Assembly (NCBI GenBank): GCA_029168955.1
Contig: JAPDOI010001490.1
Location: forward strand, 62,001-126,000
Length of the DNA stretch: 64,000 nt
Source: Aplectana chamaeleonis
Taxonomy: Eukaryota > Nematoda > Chromadorea > Rhabditida > Cosmocercidae
Direction: 5' to 3'
Numbering within the stretch: position 1 is the stretch's first letter; every line of letters starts with the position of its first letter. The notes beneath the pieces are model-generated. The model was not told the origin of the DNA, did not search any database, and worked only from the letters and a program-made list of their open reading frames with translations. Made by a program: the position numbers and the translations under genes. Positions 1 to 12,946 of the stretch are shown in pieces.

Positions 1-3000
1 CCACCCTGAACTGTCGATCGCTGTCGAGTGATATCCAAAAAACTGCGCTATCCAGACTTCTGAGCTATTTCCATGCACCGTTTGCTGCTTTGCAGGAAAC
101 CCGCCTCAAGGATAGACCCGTCATCAGCGTCGGAGAGTACACCATCTACTGCGGTAACGCTGACGATAGGAGAGTGGGAGGCTGTGCAATAGCTGTAAGG
201 AAGGATTTCAATGGTATGGTCAAGGAGTTCGGCTCAACGTCGTGTCGGAATGCATTCGTACGACTGCGGGATCACAGAGGATTCAATCTGTGGATAGTGA
301 GTGCTCATGCGCCCACTGAAACCGCCGAAAACAATTCGAAGGATGCGTTTTATGAGGAACTCAATACGTTGCTGGCCAGGATACCTTGTCAACATGCTGT
401 TGTCGTGGGGATTGACGCAAATGCGAAGATGGGACTTGATCAGGAATCCGAAGTACTCGGTAAATGGTTCTACCCAGTGGAGCAAACATCGGACAATGGC
501 TAACGCCTTGTCGACTTTTGTGAACGCAGTGGTCTGATTATTGCATCGACATTCAAGAGGAATCATCGCCGCCATCAGCTTACGTGGCAGGGACCAACCC
601 GGCTATCTCCAGAAGAGCAGCGGAAGCGGAAGATGACAACTTTGAAACTACAGCTTGACTATGTCCTGACGAGGAATATTCCAGTATCGGACATTCGAAG
701 ATCTAGAGCTGTGTGGGATGTCGCATTCGATTCGGATCACCGTCCTGTTCTGTTGAACTTCACTGCGAGGATTCATAAGAGGAAGCGAGGGGCTCAGCCT
801 CTCCAGAGGATTGACATGACAAGTCTCAGAGATGAAGAGTGCAGAAGGAATTTCCGACAACGCGTTTCTATTCACATCGGAGTACGGACTAAGAAGAAAC
901 TTTGCGACGCGGATTCTTTTGTCAAATGCATCCAGGACGCTTCGAAAGAGGCACTCCCGGTTGTACAGCCTAAGAAGAAGTTCGCCTACGTCTCAGAAGA
1001 AACAACATCTACCTACAACAGAGTATGTGCTCTCCGAACTGCAGGAAACTTCGTGGAGGAGAAGCGTCTGAGGAGGAAGTTGCGTCGGCAGCTTCAAAGT
1101 GACCGCGAACGAGAGTGGACGTGTAGAGCTAAGGAGTTCGAGAAGGCTTGGGAGGAGAAGAATCCGAGGAAAGCCTACACGTTGCTGCGACAGTATAGCG
1201 GGAAGATGAAGAGATGTTCTCCTGTCTTGAACACTACCAATGGAGTTGCAGTTGGTGATGCGACGCTGCCAATATGGAAGGATTACTTCAGTTCACCACT
1301 GAATCGTCCAGCGCCATCAGTACCTGAGCTCCCGCATGTTCAGAGAGCACATTACGATGTCAGTGAGGAACCGCCGACTGAGTCTGAAGTTTTGGATTGT
1401 GTCCGGAAAATGAAGAATGGAAAGGCAGGTGGAGATGACAACATCACTGCTGAAATGCTGAAAGCTCTTCCTCCGTCTGGGATTCGTGAAATGACCAACA
1501 CCATCCGTGCCATATGGATGAGCGAAAGGATACCCGATTCGTGGAGACATGCGATCATCGTACCTCTTCACAAGAAGCTATCCGTCACGGATCCTAAGAA
1601 CTACAGAGGAATCTCTCTACTTCGTGTCATGTACAAGGTTTTAAAACGTATCATTCTCGAGCGACTTATCAAACATCGTGAAGGAACGACCAGAGATGAG
1701 CAAGCCGGTTTTCGACCTGGAAGATCGACCATCGACCAAGTGTTCGTCGTGAGAAGAGTAATTGAATCGTGGCAGCGGTTTTCGAAGCCATTACAGCTTG
1801 CTTTTTTGGACTTTGAAGCCGCGTTCGACTCTCCTCATCGTGATCGATTGCTCAATGCTCTGCGAGCAGATGGAGTCCCGGAAAAGTATGTTCGGTTAAT
1901 CGAGGACATGATCAAAGGAACAACAGCAGCAGTTCGTACACCTGTCGGATTTACGTCAGCTTTCGAGGTGAAAACAGGAGTGAGGCAAGGAGCCGTTGCA
2001 GGACCTTTTCTTTTCAACTTCGCCGTTGATGACATCATGCGTAGAGTTGCAGAACAGTTTCCTGCGGATGTGATCCTAACACCATCAGGACGCTCCCTTG
2101 TCGACCTGGAGTACGCCGACGACATTGTGTTATTCGCTGAAAACAACGCAAAACTGCAAAGGATTGTGAACCTCGTTTCGAAGTATGCCGCAGCCTATGG
2201 ACTTCGTCTTCGTCCCGACAAATGCAAGCAGATGTGGGTCTCTCAGAGGCCTTCAACTGGAGTTTGTGTGGACGGACAACGTATCGAACTGATGGACGAT
2301 TTCTGTTATTTGGGCTGTTTGCTGAAGAACGATGGTAGTTATGCAGCGGATATTCGACAACGATGTGCGAAAGCTACGTCTGCATTCAATTCTCTAACCA
2401 AGTGTTTGTGGTCTACCACCATCGCGAAGGAAGTCAAGTTGCGCGTCTACCTATCCGCTATTCGCCCTATCATGATGTACGGATCGGAGACGTGGGCAGC
2501 ACCGAAAACGCAGATGGAAAGGTTGGATTGCACGGAGAGGAAGCTTTTAGGCGTTTGCTTGGACATTTCTGGCCGCGTGTATGCCATAACGAAGACCTTT
2601 ACAAGGAAATCGACGCAGTACATAAACGCTTGACACGAGGGAGGTGCCAGCATCTCCTAACGCCATCTCAAGCAGCAATGGAAAGTCGACTTCGACTGCT
2701 CCGGGCATATACTAAGAAGAACGCCGGATCGTCTCGTACAACACGCTTTAAAAATGCTTCCAAATCCTGTCTGGAAACGGCCACCTGGGCGTAGGCGAAA
2801 GTTCTGGACGGATGTGGTTAAAGAGGATTTAAAGTCACTCGGCATCGAAAGACAGTTCAGGCGCGATGTTTCGTTTCGCAGGAAATGGAATAGTGACAGC
2901 TGGATGGAATGTGTTCAAATTGTGGCTGAAGACCGTGAAAAATGGACACGGCTGACTACTAGGACGGCACACCTCGGTGAAGATGCGGAATGACCGCGTC

Positions 3001-3038
3001 AGGCGAAAGCCAACCGATTAAGTCAAGTAAGTCAAGTA
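1..3038 (+). mobile_element. RTE-clade non-LTR retrotransposon, copy 1 (left part outside window)
   Basis: The element carries an apurinic-type endonuclease followed by a reverse transcriptase on one strand and ends about 45 bases after the stop in short repeats of AAGTCAAGT (about 3020-3037), as RTE elements often do. The left end is cut by the window edge just inside the endonuclease start. A second copy on the other strand at about 18962-20132 matches it across the 3' half, including the 3' tail, which fixes this 3' boundary. Confidence 0.85.
3..2993 (+). pseudogene. RTE endonuclease-reverse transcriptase polyprotein, broken
   Basis: The product would nick target DNA and copy the element RNA at the nick. 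Endonuclease marks, in order: TLNCRS at the edge, LQETRL (catalytic Glu), SAHAPT, GIDANAKMG and SDHRPVLLNF (about 735-765). Reverse-transcriptase marks: [53 protein letters not shown] and the catalytic YADD at 2112-2123. The C-terminal part ends with RTAHLGEDAE and a stop at 2991-2993. The reading frame is constant from 3 to about 2560 except for a TAA at 501-503, where relatives usually have a Gln or Glu codon. It then shifts frame near 2540-2560 and returns to the first frame near 2715-2760. Three breaks make this copy non-coding. The catalytic residues that can be seen are intact, so decay is fairly recent. Confidence 0.85.
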
Positions 3039-3157
3039 TCACTAGAAGGCTAACCTTACTGCTACCTCCGTTACTTCACCATACTCTCCTTCACTATTTC
3101 TCCGAACAGGTGCAATCCTGTTGGCCACGTAATCATCGTCATATCAAGTTGGATGCA

Positions 3158-3300
3158 CCGAGTGATTTTCTCAACCTCACTCCATCATTTTAAACATACG
3201 TATCGACCGGGTGGGTGTTGGGGGTGCGGGGGAGGGGTGTTGGGGGTGCAGGGGGGATACAGATGCAAATAGCACCAACTCTGACCGGGGCCTAACGCTG
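3158..3300. repeat. inverted partner of the 5540-5870 repeat block
   Basis: The first part, around TGATGGAGTGAGGTTGAG, is the reverse complement of units at 5593-5725. The last part, around GATGCAAATAGCACCAACTC, is in direct orientation with 5826-5860. In between lies G-rich simple sequence built on GGGTGTTGGGGGTGC. This looks like a rearranged satellite-like repeat. Confidence 0.6.
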
Positions 3301-3790
3301 GGGAATCTTGATTTTTCAAGCACCGCTAAAGTCAACGTATAGGGCCAAAACAGGTCGACTTTGATCGACTAAAACCCAATCAAACAAAAATATTGGTAAA
3401 AAACCTAAATAAACTCCGTTCATTCGCCGCGAATAACACCAATGTCGAACTTTAGCTCTACGTTTTTTTCCTGGTCATTTAAAGCTGATATAGCAATGCA
3501 ACCGATATCATCATTTCATGACCTTGTGGCAATCGGTACCGCACGGTATTTGGAGTTTACTTAAGAATGGTTGATCTGTTCCTCTGCTGCGCGCGATATC
3601 ATCCCTTCCTTCCCTTCGACTTCCCTCGGCGGGTTGTTGGCGAATAGGACCCCTGGCTATAAGCCCCTTTCATAGTTTGCCTGACGACTCGTTATCAAAT
3701 TTGATAAGTCAAGAAAGATAAGATAGATAGGGTGGGGTAGACAAATACTACACACTCAATAACAAGTCGTCCGACGTCGGTCGGACAAGT

Positions 3791-3990
3791 GTGAAGGCTA
3801 TAGGCCTTAAAGGTGGTTCGCAGTTATGGTTTGATGGTTGTGGTTCGACGCACTACACGTTTGCCGTCCTCCTGGAAACATGCCGACATCCACTTAGAAA
3901 TCTGGGAAACCATCCGCATTTTGCGATATCTTCATATCAAAGTCGCTTCTCGGAGAGTTTCAACCAAGAAACAGCTCGCCAAGCACCCAG
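3791..3990. repeat. dispersed repeat, unit 1 of a direct pair
   Basis: About 180 bases are repeated at 5072-5270 in the same orientation with roughly 10 percent mismatch, including ATTTTGCGATA and GTCGCTTCTCGGAG. Short open frames cross both units, but the frame is not conserved by obvious silent changes and no family is recognised. The 1.1 kb between the units has two GC-rich self-complementary patches (about 4165-4255 and 4560-4640). Confidence 0.6.
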
Positions 3991-5071
3991 GAACGTAAGT
4001 TAAGTGCGCCAGAACGGGGCTACCGTAATCTCACTCGAGTTGGCTCTTATTTTTTTTTAAGTTTAGACTCCACTTTCGCTACATCTTGACAACCGGCGGT
4101 GCTGTTTTCCTGCTTTGTAGTCCAGGCAAATCCTCAACTGCTGACCCCAGGAGAACTCAGACACTTGGCCGGTTGTACGCGGGGGATTGTCGGTGGCTTC
4201 GCGAAGACACTCCGAGGGGCAACGACATTGTCCCGCGTACAGCCGGCCACTGCGGACCGTGGAGAGATAGCCCCACAGTTGGGTACCACCTCCCCTCTCC
4301 CGAGCCGTGGGGAGCCCGCTCCCCAAGGCGACAAAAATTATCCTCCAGCATGTGGTGGATCTTCTGGAAAGTGAATCGAGGCCAGCTTCCAGGCCCGGCT
4401 CTGAAGAGCCGACTGAGGCACACGGTGAGATAAGGATCCTTTTATACCCGTATCATTGATGATACTTTTGTCTAAGCATGTTGATGCATGGAATTATATG
4501 ATAATTCATGCGCCGTTCTACCGCTTCTGTGCGAGCGGCTGCATCGCGTGCCTAATTTATCCGCGGAGGCACCGGCAAGTCGACCCTCCCACTTTTTTGC
4601 TTCCGCCGTTGCACCGGCAAAGCCTTTTCCGCCGCCGTGCAACCGGCCAGGTGTCTGAGAAGGACGGTGTGTGAATGAAGACAAACCGCTCCCCACTTCT
4701 TTTACATTCTACCCTTTATCTACTGGGTATCATCAATTTTGTTTACGAGATCCGAATGGGGGCTGTATAACATCTTTCCTAAGATTACGGTAGCCCGGTT
4801 CTGGCTCACTTAACTTACGTTCTTGTCAAAAATGGGACTACTCCTCCCTCGGTGTGCAGAGAGCCCCTGATCCCGGGTTGGTGTTCGAATTGGGCGGCGG
4901 AATGAAGAAAAGGGCTTGGCCAAGTGTGATACCCCAGTGCCCCCTGCTGAGATTGCACACGCTCACACTATGTTCAATGCATGCTTTCGCGGCCATCAGC
5001 GAAATGAGTGAAATCCGTCGCCTGTCGCTGCAGTAGCATGCTTTGAACGCGTTCACGGTCATTACTTAAAC

Positions 5072-5270
5072 TCTAAAATAGGCTTTAAAAGTGGTTCGTA
5101 GTTATGGATTGATGGTTGTGGTTCAACGCACAACACCTTTGTAGTCCTCCTGAGACATGCCGACATACACTAAGAATTCTGGGAAACCATCCGCATTTTG
5201 CGATACCTCCATACCCAAGTCGCTTCTCGGAGGGTTTCAACCGAGAAACAGCTGGCCAAGCACCGCAGTT
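5072..5270. repeat. dispersed repeat, unit 2 of a direct pair
   Basis: This is the partner of the unit at 3791-3990. The shared core includes GGGAAACCATCCGCATTTTG. No function is suggested. Confidence 0.6.
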
Positions 5271-5529
5271 GTTCCTGGTTGGCTACCTCTCGGTTATTGA
5301 TAGGTTTTACCGCGGCTACTTTGGGGATATTTGCGCTAGAGCCAGGGTTTCATCGGATATTTCTCGCTAATTTGCCAGATACTTAGTTCACATTTCGCGG
5401 CAAGAAAGATTTTGTCGGCTATAAATTTATTATTCTTCGGCTGTTCAACTGGATCCATTAGGCCCCGGTCATAGTTAGATGAGCCGACGTCTCCGGCCCG
5501 GTCGATACACACAGAATGCATTGGAAATG

Positions 5530-5760
5530 GGATGCAAAAATCACTCGGTGTATCCCCCCGCACCCCCCAACACCCACCCGGTCGATAGGTATGTTTAAAA
5601 TGATGGAGTGAGGTTGAGAAAATCACTCGGTGTATCCCTCCAACACCCCCCGCACCCCCAACACCCCCCAACACCCACCCGGTCGATACGTATGTTTAAA
5701 ATGATGGAGTGAGGTTGAGAAAATCACTCCGTGTATCCGACGCGGTCGATATCCATGCTA
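5530..5760. repeat. tandem repeat with C-rich spacer
   Basis: There are about three partial units of roughly 90 bases. Each contains ATGATGGAGTGAGGTTGAGA, then AAAATCACTC, then GTGTATCC, followed by runs of ACACCCCCC and CACCCGGTCGATA. The units have drifted in length. Confidence 0.7.
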
Positions 5761-6191
5761 TACGTGGATGACAGCGGATGAGAAAATCACCGGGTGGGCG
5801 GGTCGATGATAAAACAGTGGGTTACAGATGCAAATAGCACCAACTCTGACCGGGGCCTTAGGCTCCGCTGCTTCCAGTTGCCGGCTTTTTCTCGGCTTAC
5901 ACTCTCCGAGTAAGGAACCAAGGGTGGTAGTAAATGGAATGTTAAACGCGATTAAACCTCCACCTCCAAGCCGCCAACATACCGCGACATAGATGCCGTA
6001 GAGCCGCCAAATTAACGCAAATAAACCGCCGTTCCTGGTCGGCAATAAACCGCGACACTAATGCCACGGTTTGTAGCCGGTTTGACGAGAGCTGCCCCAC
6101 GTGAGAAGGTGAATTGAACCCTTCCTGAATGATAAACACACAGTAAATTCCAGACTTGAAGGGTGGCAAGGGATAGAGCAGATACTAACTA

Positions 6192-7417
6192 GGGAGCCTT
6201 GCCAGTCAGGTATGAGCTTTTGAGAGACTGTGAATGTTTCTTGGTAAGCTCGGATACGCTCTCTTCGAATCTGAACTCGGATTCCGCAGCGAAAAAAGTT
6301 ATAGCCGGTCAAAGTTCGTATTTCATGCCTTCTTTCTATCAAAAGGGCGCACTAGAATTTGCGAAATCAGGAAACGGACCTTATGCTTGTGTTCGGCCCC
6401 CAAAACTACCCTACTGAGCGAATTTTGAGTGATGGCACAATTTACAAACTTTGCACAGACTGATCGCGTTTTGGACTTGTGCGGCTAGGTAGGTTATTTG
6501 AGGCGCTGATCACGAATCTATGGTTTGTTTGACGATTTTCCGAGCTTTTCGACATGATTCGTTCAAAGCTTCCCATCGGGGGGGGGGGGGGGAATTTGAT
6601 GGCAAATCGCGACGTTTGCCGATTTCCGGAGTGCTACGATAGATATGGCTCAAATTGTTGCTCTGGGGGTTATTTGCAGTGCTAAACAAGAATCTGCAAT
6701 CCGTTTATCGATTTCTGATATATTACGGTAGGTTACGGTCGGTATACGGTAGCTTGGTCATAGTCTCAGATTTGACTCAAAAATTCACTGTGGGTGTTAT
6801 TTGGGACGCCGAACACGAATTTGAGGTCCATTTTTTGATTTTGGAAATTTAAAGGTAGGCAAAGTCAGTAAAAGGCATAATGCCTACCGTAACCTACAGT
6901 AACCATAAGTCTAGCGACAAGCAGACCCCGGATTCGCGTTCAGCGCCCTGAATAACCCCCAGTTGAAAGTTTTGAGCCGAATCCGAAAATGTTCTTCCAA
7001 ACACCTTAAAAATTGGCCCTTACCTATTAAAGGCAGTGTTCACGATAAAAACCATATGTTTTTTTCAGTGGAGATCGGCAGCTGCGGGGCCTAGCGCAAC
7101 CCTAACGTTGAATAAACGAAGGAAAATGAGCTCGAAAGATCAATTTTTGAGGGACAATAATTCCGTTCCTAGAAGGTCGTGTACGATTCCAAAAACATCA
7201 TTGGAATCACCATTGGACCGTCTTCCAGATAATCGCAAAAGTAGAAAAACACTTCTTATCGTGAACACTGCCTTTAACGAAGCTTCAAAAACGCTTATAA
7301 CTTCGTTCAGAGATATCCGTAGCAAAATCCGAGTTAAGATTTGAAGAGAGCGTATCCGAGTTGACCAAGAAACATTCGCAGTCTCTCGAAAGCTCATACC
7401 TGACTAGCGAGGTTCCC
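6192..7417. mobile_element. non-autonomous DNA transposon (family H) with about 130 bp terminal inverted repeats
   Basis: The left arm starts GGGAGCCTTGCCAGTCAGGT and continues to about 6310. The right arm, about 7285-7417, is its imperfect reverse complement. TA dinucleotides flank both ends (6190-6191 and 7418-7419). The 1.2 kb size and TA target fit a Tc1/mariner-type relic, but no transposase remains. A family A MITE (7031-7273) is nested inside. Confidence 0.65.
7031..7273. mobile_element. TTAA-flanked MITE, family A, copy 1
   Basis: Ends are AGGCAGTGTTCACGATAA on the left and its complement on the right. TTAA stands on both sides (7027-7030, 7274-7277). The internal segment GGAGATCGGCAGCTGCGG is shared with the copy at 15707-16190. 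This copy is a deletion form of 243 bases. Confidence 0.8.
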
Positions 7418-7667
7418 TAGTAAGTTGAGGAGCTTCGAAACCGGAGGTTCAGCACTGAAGCTCTTTTTTAGTAATATGGTAGCCTAATATCGTTCAAATA
7501 CATTGCACCGCATATCGAGAACGGTGGAAATAACATTTCGGCAGTATTCCTCATACTCTCGGCCATCTCAAAATTCCGTAAGACAAGCGATTTGCAAGAT
7601 TTTTGAAGTAGGCGTGCCAATTACTTTTCTCACTCTCAAAAAGCTGAGTGCACCATTTCCCATGTAC

Positions 7668-8232
7668 TCGGCCAGTGCGGCACAGCTTGCCAGCGGCCGT
7701 CGGCTTCTGCCCCTGGGCACATACAGTACCGAGCAATTTGTTTTTGCAAAGAAAGCGTTTTGCAGCGTTTTTTTTCACTCATAAAATGCCGCAACGCCAT
7801 AATTCGCTTCAAAGTGCTCTGATTCCGATGTTGAAGCCGTTTGTGGATTGCTTTCATTGATTCCTATACGACAGTCTCTAAAAATGATAGATTTTAATCC
7901 AGAATATGATCGAAAATTGCATATTTGCACCTCTGTACCCTTCATTATGAATTGATTATAAGGTCATGATAGCAGAAATCTGTCATTTGACCCGTGGTCG
8001 ATGTGAGTTTTACAAGGAAGTGGACGTTTTCAATAAAATAACGAAGTTAAAAGGGCTTTCTACACATACAATTACATTCGCTTCACTGAGAGGAACACGA
8101 AAACTGAATAAAAACTAATTGCGTCAATTTTGAAGGCAGTTATGGCGATGCGGCGCTTTGTGAGCTCAAAGAGCGCCGCAAAACGCGTTTTTTTTGCAAA
8201 AAAAAATGTGCTCGGTACTGCAGCAAACACCC
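7668..8232. repeat. large imperfect inverted repeat
   Basis: The segment around 7720-7808 is the reverse complement of 8125-8230. Both arms contain CTCGGTACTG, a T-rich run and the ATGGCG/GCGGC region. It is likely a foldback transposon; the outer ends are not clear. Confidence 0.5.
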
Positions 8233-8542
8233 GCCGTCACCACATAATGATGGCAACCAACCTGAGATACGTCGTGCCCCTTTGCCAGCTAAGGCCAAAA
8301 CTTGGAACGACCTATCTTTCAAAGCAAACTTGGTGGCTAAACACAGAGGCATACCGGATTCGAACTACGGCGCAGGTAGCGTCGACGACGCACCCAACCA
8401 CTGTGCCTGTTGCGCGGATATTCGTCGCGGAACATTGCCCTGTAACATCTATAAGAAGTGAAAATTTTCTCAAACAGAGGATTTGGTAGAAATCATTAAT
8501 GCGCCCCCATCCGATTCATCCATTTTTTCTTACACATACTTT

Positions 8543-8582
8543 ATGCGGACGACGGTACTTTATGCGTGACCGTCGTCCGCAT
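8543..8582. repeat. short perfect hairpin
   Basis: A 14 bp stem, ATGCGGACGACGGT with its complement, encloses a 12-base loop. There is no U tract and no gene nearby, so a terminator role is not suggested. Confidence 0.6.
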
Positions 8583-8583
8583 G

Positions 8584-10589
8584 AGTACTTTCTTCACTAG
8601 GACATGAACGGCGTTTACGGTGGAGAGACGGGGGATCGAAAAACTATACAAGTACTGCTAATTATTTTATTTACTGGGAAGAGCATTAAAACGGAACTTC
8701 GCTCGCTCGAAACACGATCAGAACGCAGTTTTTCAAATTTTCCTTGCAAATCCTAATTCTCGTCATTTTTTATGAGCTCCGTGAGTTTTTAGAACCACTC
8801 TCAAAAACACATGCTAGGTTAATCATTAGCCTCAATCACCAAATGTGTGTGATCTTACAAGATTTCGCATTTGTAGTAACTTTTTCAAAATTTTAATTTT
8901 TGTTGAAAAACAAAAAATTTTCCAGACGAAATTTCGAGCGAACAAAAATTTGAAAATTCATGGATGAATTAATCAAAAGGCGTTCTTGGGAAGGGAACGC
9001 TAGGTGCGAAAAAGATCTTCTGATGTTCATCGAGTGATGCATAAATTAAAAGGGTGTCCTGCATTTAACTAAAATGGATAGTTAAAACCCTATAAGAATG
9101 ATGATAAAGTAGATAGTCTAGTTCTGTTTCGGATAAAAAATTTAAGGCAAGGTAAGAATTGAAACAATCACAGCGGCTTCACCAATGCACCAAAGCAAGT
9201 GCGTCGCGGACCCTCAAAAAAAGGGACCAACGATGGCACTGGTCTGGCAATGAATGATGAGTTTTCGAATCCTAAAGGAAAAGCAGAATGAGGATAGCTG
9301 GCTTTAAAACAAGTTCGCATTTCTTTGCCACAATACTCGCCGGGTACGCGCCGACTAATACAGAATAAACATTACTAAAGCATCGAAGCACTAGAAAATC
9401 AGTCGCTTTGAAATTTTTAACTTCCTGGCACTAAAAAAATGTGGATAACCCCTTCGAAACGCGAATAAGCAAATAATTTCCCACAAACTCGTCATAGCCT
9501 GTGCTAAGCTATGAATTATGAAAAGGAAACTAACCTGATGACAGCGAAGCCAAAGCATTTCGGAAGAAATAAGCAAAAAAGGAAGAAGTGCCGGCGCTCG
9601 CAAAAAATTAACAGCTGATCGGGAGGGATTGATTAGTGCTACCCTAGAAGGCGGCCAACGTGTTTCAGCAGTGATCTTCGCTTTGTTTTTGATACACAAT
9701 CGCCGGTTTCCCTGGCGGTAGACGTTACAAGATCATTCCTTCGGTAGAAGTTACAAGACCTCTCTGTTTTGAAGATTGCCTGTTTCTTTAGAGTCAAAAT
9801 GGCTGACTCTGTTATCATGTTTCCTTGACCCACTGCATTAATTGAACCTACACCTGCCCCTCAGCATAGATGGTCAAAAGTGTTAAGATCGCGTCCTGCT
9901 AACCGCATACAAAAACTCCTCGGGAGGAGTTTTTCGTTAGCCGCAATTTCCTTTCGCATTTCAACACTATTTCCGTGCTCTCTGCGAGGGGATGTTAAGC
10001 GCGAACTTACCGCGAGGACGCCACATGTCGGAACCTTTGAGAAAAAAAACAGCCCTGAAAACGTTTCGAAAACGCTATTTTTCCTAACAAAGGTTACAAT
10101 TGTCGCTTTTTCGAGGCGTTTTCGCACGCAGTGTGTCGAGTGCCTACCACTGAAAGATGTTAGGGTAAAACTAGAGCGAGTTCTCTCTTAACTATCAGGA
10201 GTCCTCCTTAGAATCTGCTGTGGTTAAACTTGTGTTTAACGCGAGTTTAACACCTGTTAACTCGCGTTTTCGACCCCATCTACTACCACCCCGGGTTTAC
10301 GCTTCAAGTCATTTAGGAAGCACCACTGACGGACGTTATGCACAGCGGATCGGCGTCTGAAACTTAGTGGATCAACCACTCCTTCCAAAAATTCATCAAG
10401 GGTGCTGGTCGCGCTGCCCTTGATCAAGGACGGTTGTCGTCCTCTTTCTGGTGTTGCCAAATGGGCAACCTCGTAAAACCGTCCAGTAGTGAAGTAGTGC
10501 ATGATATTATGGCGAGGAGAAATCCATTGTTTTCTCCTCAGATTTTTTAACTGAGGAGCCGAAATCGACGGATGCACGATTCTGCAAAA
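8584..10589. other. AT-rich intergenic stretch, nothing recognised
   Basis: No coding similarity, RNA gene or clear inverted repeat was found. Short open frames here (for example about 9391-9699 minus and 9880-10191 plus) lack any family motif or splice logic. Confidence 0.4.
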
Positions 10590-10812
10590 GTTATTCAGGC
10601 GACTATCCTAGACAGGGGGGGGGGCACCCAAGATTTTCTCATAGAAATGAATGGAAAACCTGGTAAAAGATGCTTGATGCTGCTATCAGTCATTGTTGTT
10701 GATCAAATTCTATAGAAATACTTCAATTGATAGCGTCATAGAACAGTGGCTCATTTCATTTCTGACTTAAATCTTGAGTGCCTCCCCCCCCCCCCCCCTA
10801 GGATAGTCCCGA
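10590..10812. repeat. foldback element with C-tract arms
   Basis: The left arm runs from GACTATCCTAGACAGG through a G tract. The right arm contains a long C tract followed by CCTAGGATAGTC. Each arm is about 65 bases, and the reverse complement also matches the CTTGAGTGCC / GGCACCCAAG region. A related single arm lies at about 11066-11126. Confidence 0.6.
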
Positions 10813-11680
10813 GTTCAGTTAGTCGCAGCCGTAAAGGAAAGAGAATCACTAAAAGCAACAGTTTCGAGGTGAACACGAGTGCAAAAAGTGTGGAAATCAC
10901 ACGCAGAAGTGCTCAGAAAACAAACTTTCAAAAACTCGATGGGTTCACTGTGCAAAGGAAGATTTTAAAGGTAAACATACAGGGCCAAGCTGAAGAAGTT
11001 AACCAGTTGCAAGAAGATGTTTGCCGTGCCGAACGTGAGCCGCAACTCTGGCATGTTATGGACGGATGTGTAGATTTGAATCTTGAGTGCCCCCCCCCAA
11101 CTAGTTTCAATCCGTAGGATGGTCCCCAGAACGCTATACCTGTGTACAGTTGTAGTATAAGGAGGGATTTCAACCACAGACAAAATTCCAGCGATCTTCA
11201 TCGATCGAAAAAGTAATAAAAAATCAATGCTCAAAGGCACATAAATGAGCTTTTGAAGGAATTTGTGAACCCATTGAAGCGGTTGAAACCCTAGCAAGGC
11301 TGGACACCGGCTCATGACGCAAAAATCACCATAGCCTTCCTGCAGCGGATTTGCTTGGACTCCTCTACGAGAGTCATTGGCCTCTAGTCAGCATGAGTCT
11401 TATTGTTAGCCCACTCGATTTTCGTGGTACGGTGATGGAAGGCAAGATGAAGAATCGGAAAATCATAGGTTCGCACGATGATGAGCGAAAACTCAGCAAA
11501 ACTGGAAATATTTGAACGTTTACGTCTTGCTGCGCACGGTCAAATCCGTAATCTCATATCTTATACTGAGCGATTCATATGGAGGCGTTAGGGCATGTTT
11601 TTGATCAATACCAGCTATAATTCCTGCTAGAGGGTGTGTGCTTTCAGCGGAGCGACGTTTTTCTGCCCGCCAATACTTAG

Positions 11681-12605
11681 GCGCTATATACTCCTCAACG
11701 CCAGAGCGGCACGCGCGTGACGCGTGGGCGTGGCGTTAGAGTATGAGTAGTTTCAACGAGTGTCACGAGCGTCACGAGCTTGCGGAGACAATACTCCATG
11801 GCGGAGCGGGAAAAAAGGGCCCTAAGTATTTTAAACGAGCAATTTCTGTACACGCAGTCACCATCACGATAGCAGAGGATAGAAAGAGAATTAATTATCG
11901 TGAAACGGAGTGAAATTCATGATATATTAATAGCGAAATGATGGAAAAGTTATTACGGCCGTCGTCGCTATGACAGAACGAGCGTCAAGCGTGTTCCACA
12001 CGGGAGTGCCGTCAGGCCACTCATACTACAATACCCGCACTAATTTACTCAAAAAAGTCGCCAATTCGCGACTTTTCGTCATGACTCGGCCCAAAGTGAC
12101 CCGTTCGGGGAGCTAGGGGCATATTTGGAATCAGCATCAAGAGCTCTTCATTTTGAGTACGCACATCTGTTGATCTACCAACAAGGCATGTAGGTTTTGA
12201 CAGAAAAATCGAGTGAACGAAAACACCACCGACGTCCCGTTCTCAGCTCAAACGAGACCGATAGACCTGGGACTTGGCCTGCGACGTTACTTTATGATCC
12301 TCTTTCTAATAAGCGCTGCGTCAGCTCAATCCGGAAACGTCAACTTTTCATCCCTCTCACATGTGCCAAGTCCATTCTCGCTTCACACGGGATCCTGTTA
12401 AGAGATGTCTGTGCTTAAAATGAAGAGCTCTCGATGCTGATTCCAAATATGCCCCTAGCTCCCCGATCGGGTTTCTTTGAACCGTGTTATGACGAAAAGT
12501 CGCAAAAGTCGCGATTTCGCGACTTTTGCGCGTTTTTTGAAAAAATTAGGGCGGGTATTGTACAACGCACCGCCCGCGCTGGCATTGAGGAGTATGAATA
12601 CCGCC
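11681..12605. mobile_element. PIF/Harbinger-like non-autonomous element
   Basis: Left end GGCGCTATATACTCCTCA and right end TGAGGAGTATGAATACCGCC form an imperfect TIR, with TTA on both sides (11678-11680, 12606-12608). A 3-bp TTA duplication and a GGC/GGG start are typical of PIF/Harbinger. Inside is a second inverted repeat with arms about 12050-12155 and 12415-12530 (TTTGGAATCAGCATC and its complement), probably a nested foldback element. A relative lies at 55536-55919. Confidence 0.6.
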
Positions 12606-12860
12606 TTAGTAACCACCGTGTATATGGCGCCATGCGGACGCAATGGAACCCCACGGTTGGAGAAACCTACTGTCCATCCGCGACCTTTAATCCCAGCTAA
12701 GACGTGCAAGGCAAGCCAACGAAAAGGCTGCTCCATCGATAACAAAATGCGGGTTTCGGGGCAGGATCAACCGGCTGTCGGTCGCTGATGGAGCCTGGGC
12801 TACTCCGATTAATTCCACTTATGTTGAAAGCGCGCTCATGAGACATCAACCTCTCGTTCA

Positions 12861-12866
12861 CTTTAG
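12861..12866 (+). promoter_or_regulatory. possible spliced-leader acceptor
   Basis: CTTTAG stands 13 bases before the kinase start codon, the spacing expected of a nematode trans-splice acceptor. A short out-of-frame ATG at 12873 lies between it and the chosen start. This is a weak prediction from pattern alone. Confidence 0.35.
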
Positions 12867-12879
12867 GGTTGTATGAATA

Positions 12880-12946
12880 ATGTCACGAAGGTTCAACGCC
12901 AGCATCGATCTCCTTGAATACGAAAAACTTGACAAAATTGGAGAAG
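12880..12946 (+). CDS. cdk-1-like: CDK exon 1
   Basis: Encodes [20 protein letters not shown] and the first part of the glycine loop. The donor is G|GTAGGTG, phase 1. Intron 1 is 67 bases. Confidence 0.85.

Noticed and set aside
10746..11117. 123-residue plus-strand frame
   Set aside because: Runs from one C-tract foldback arm into another; no family motif or splice signals.
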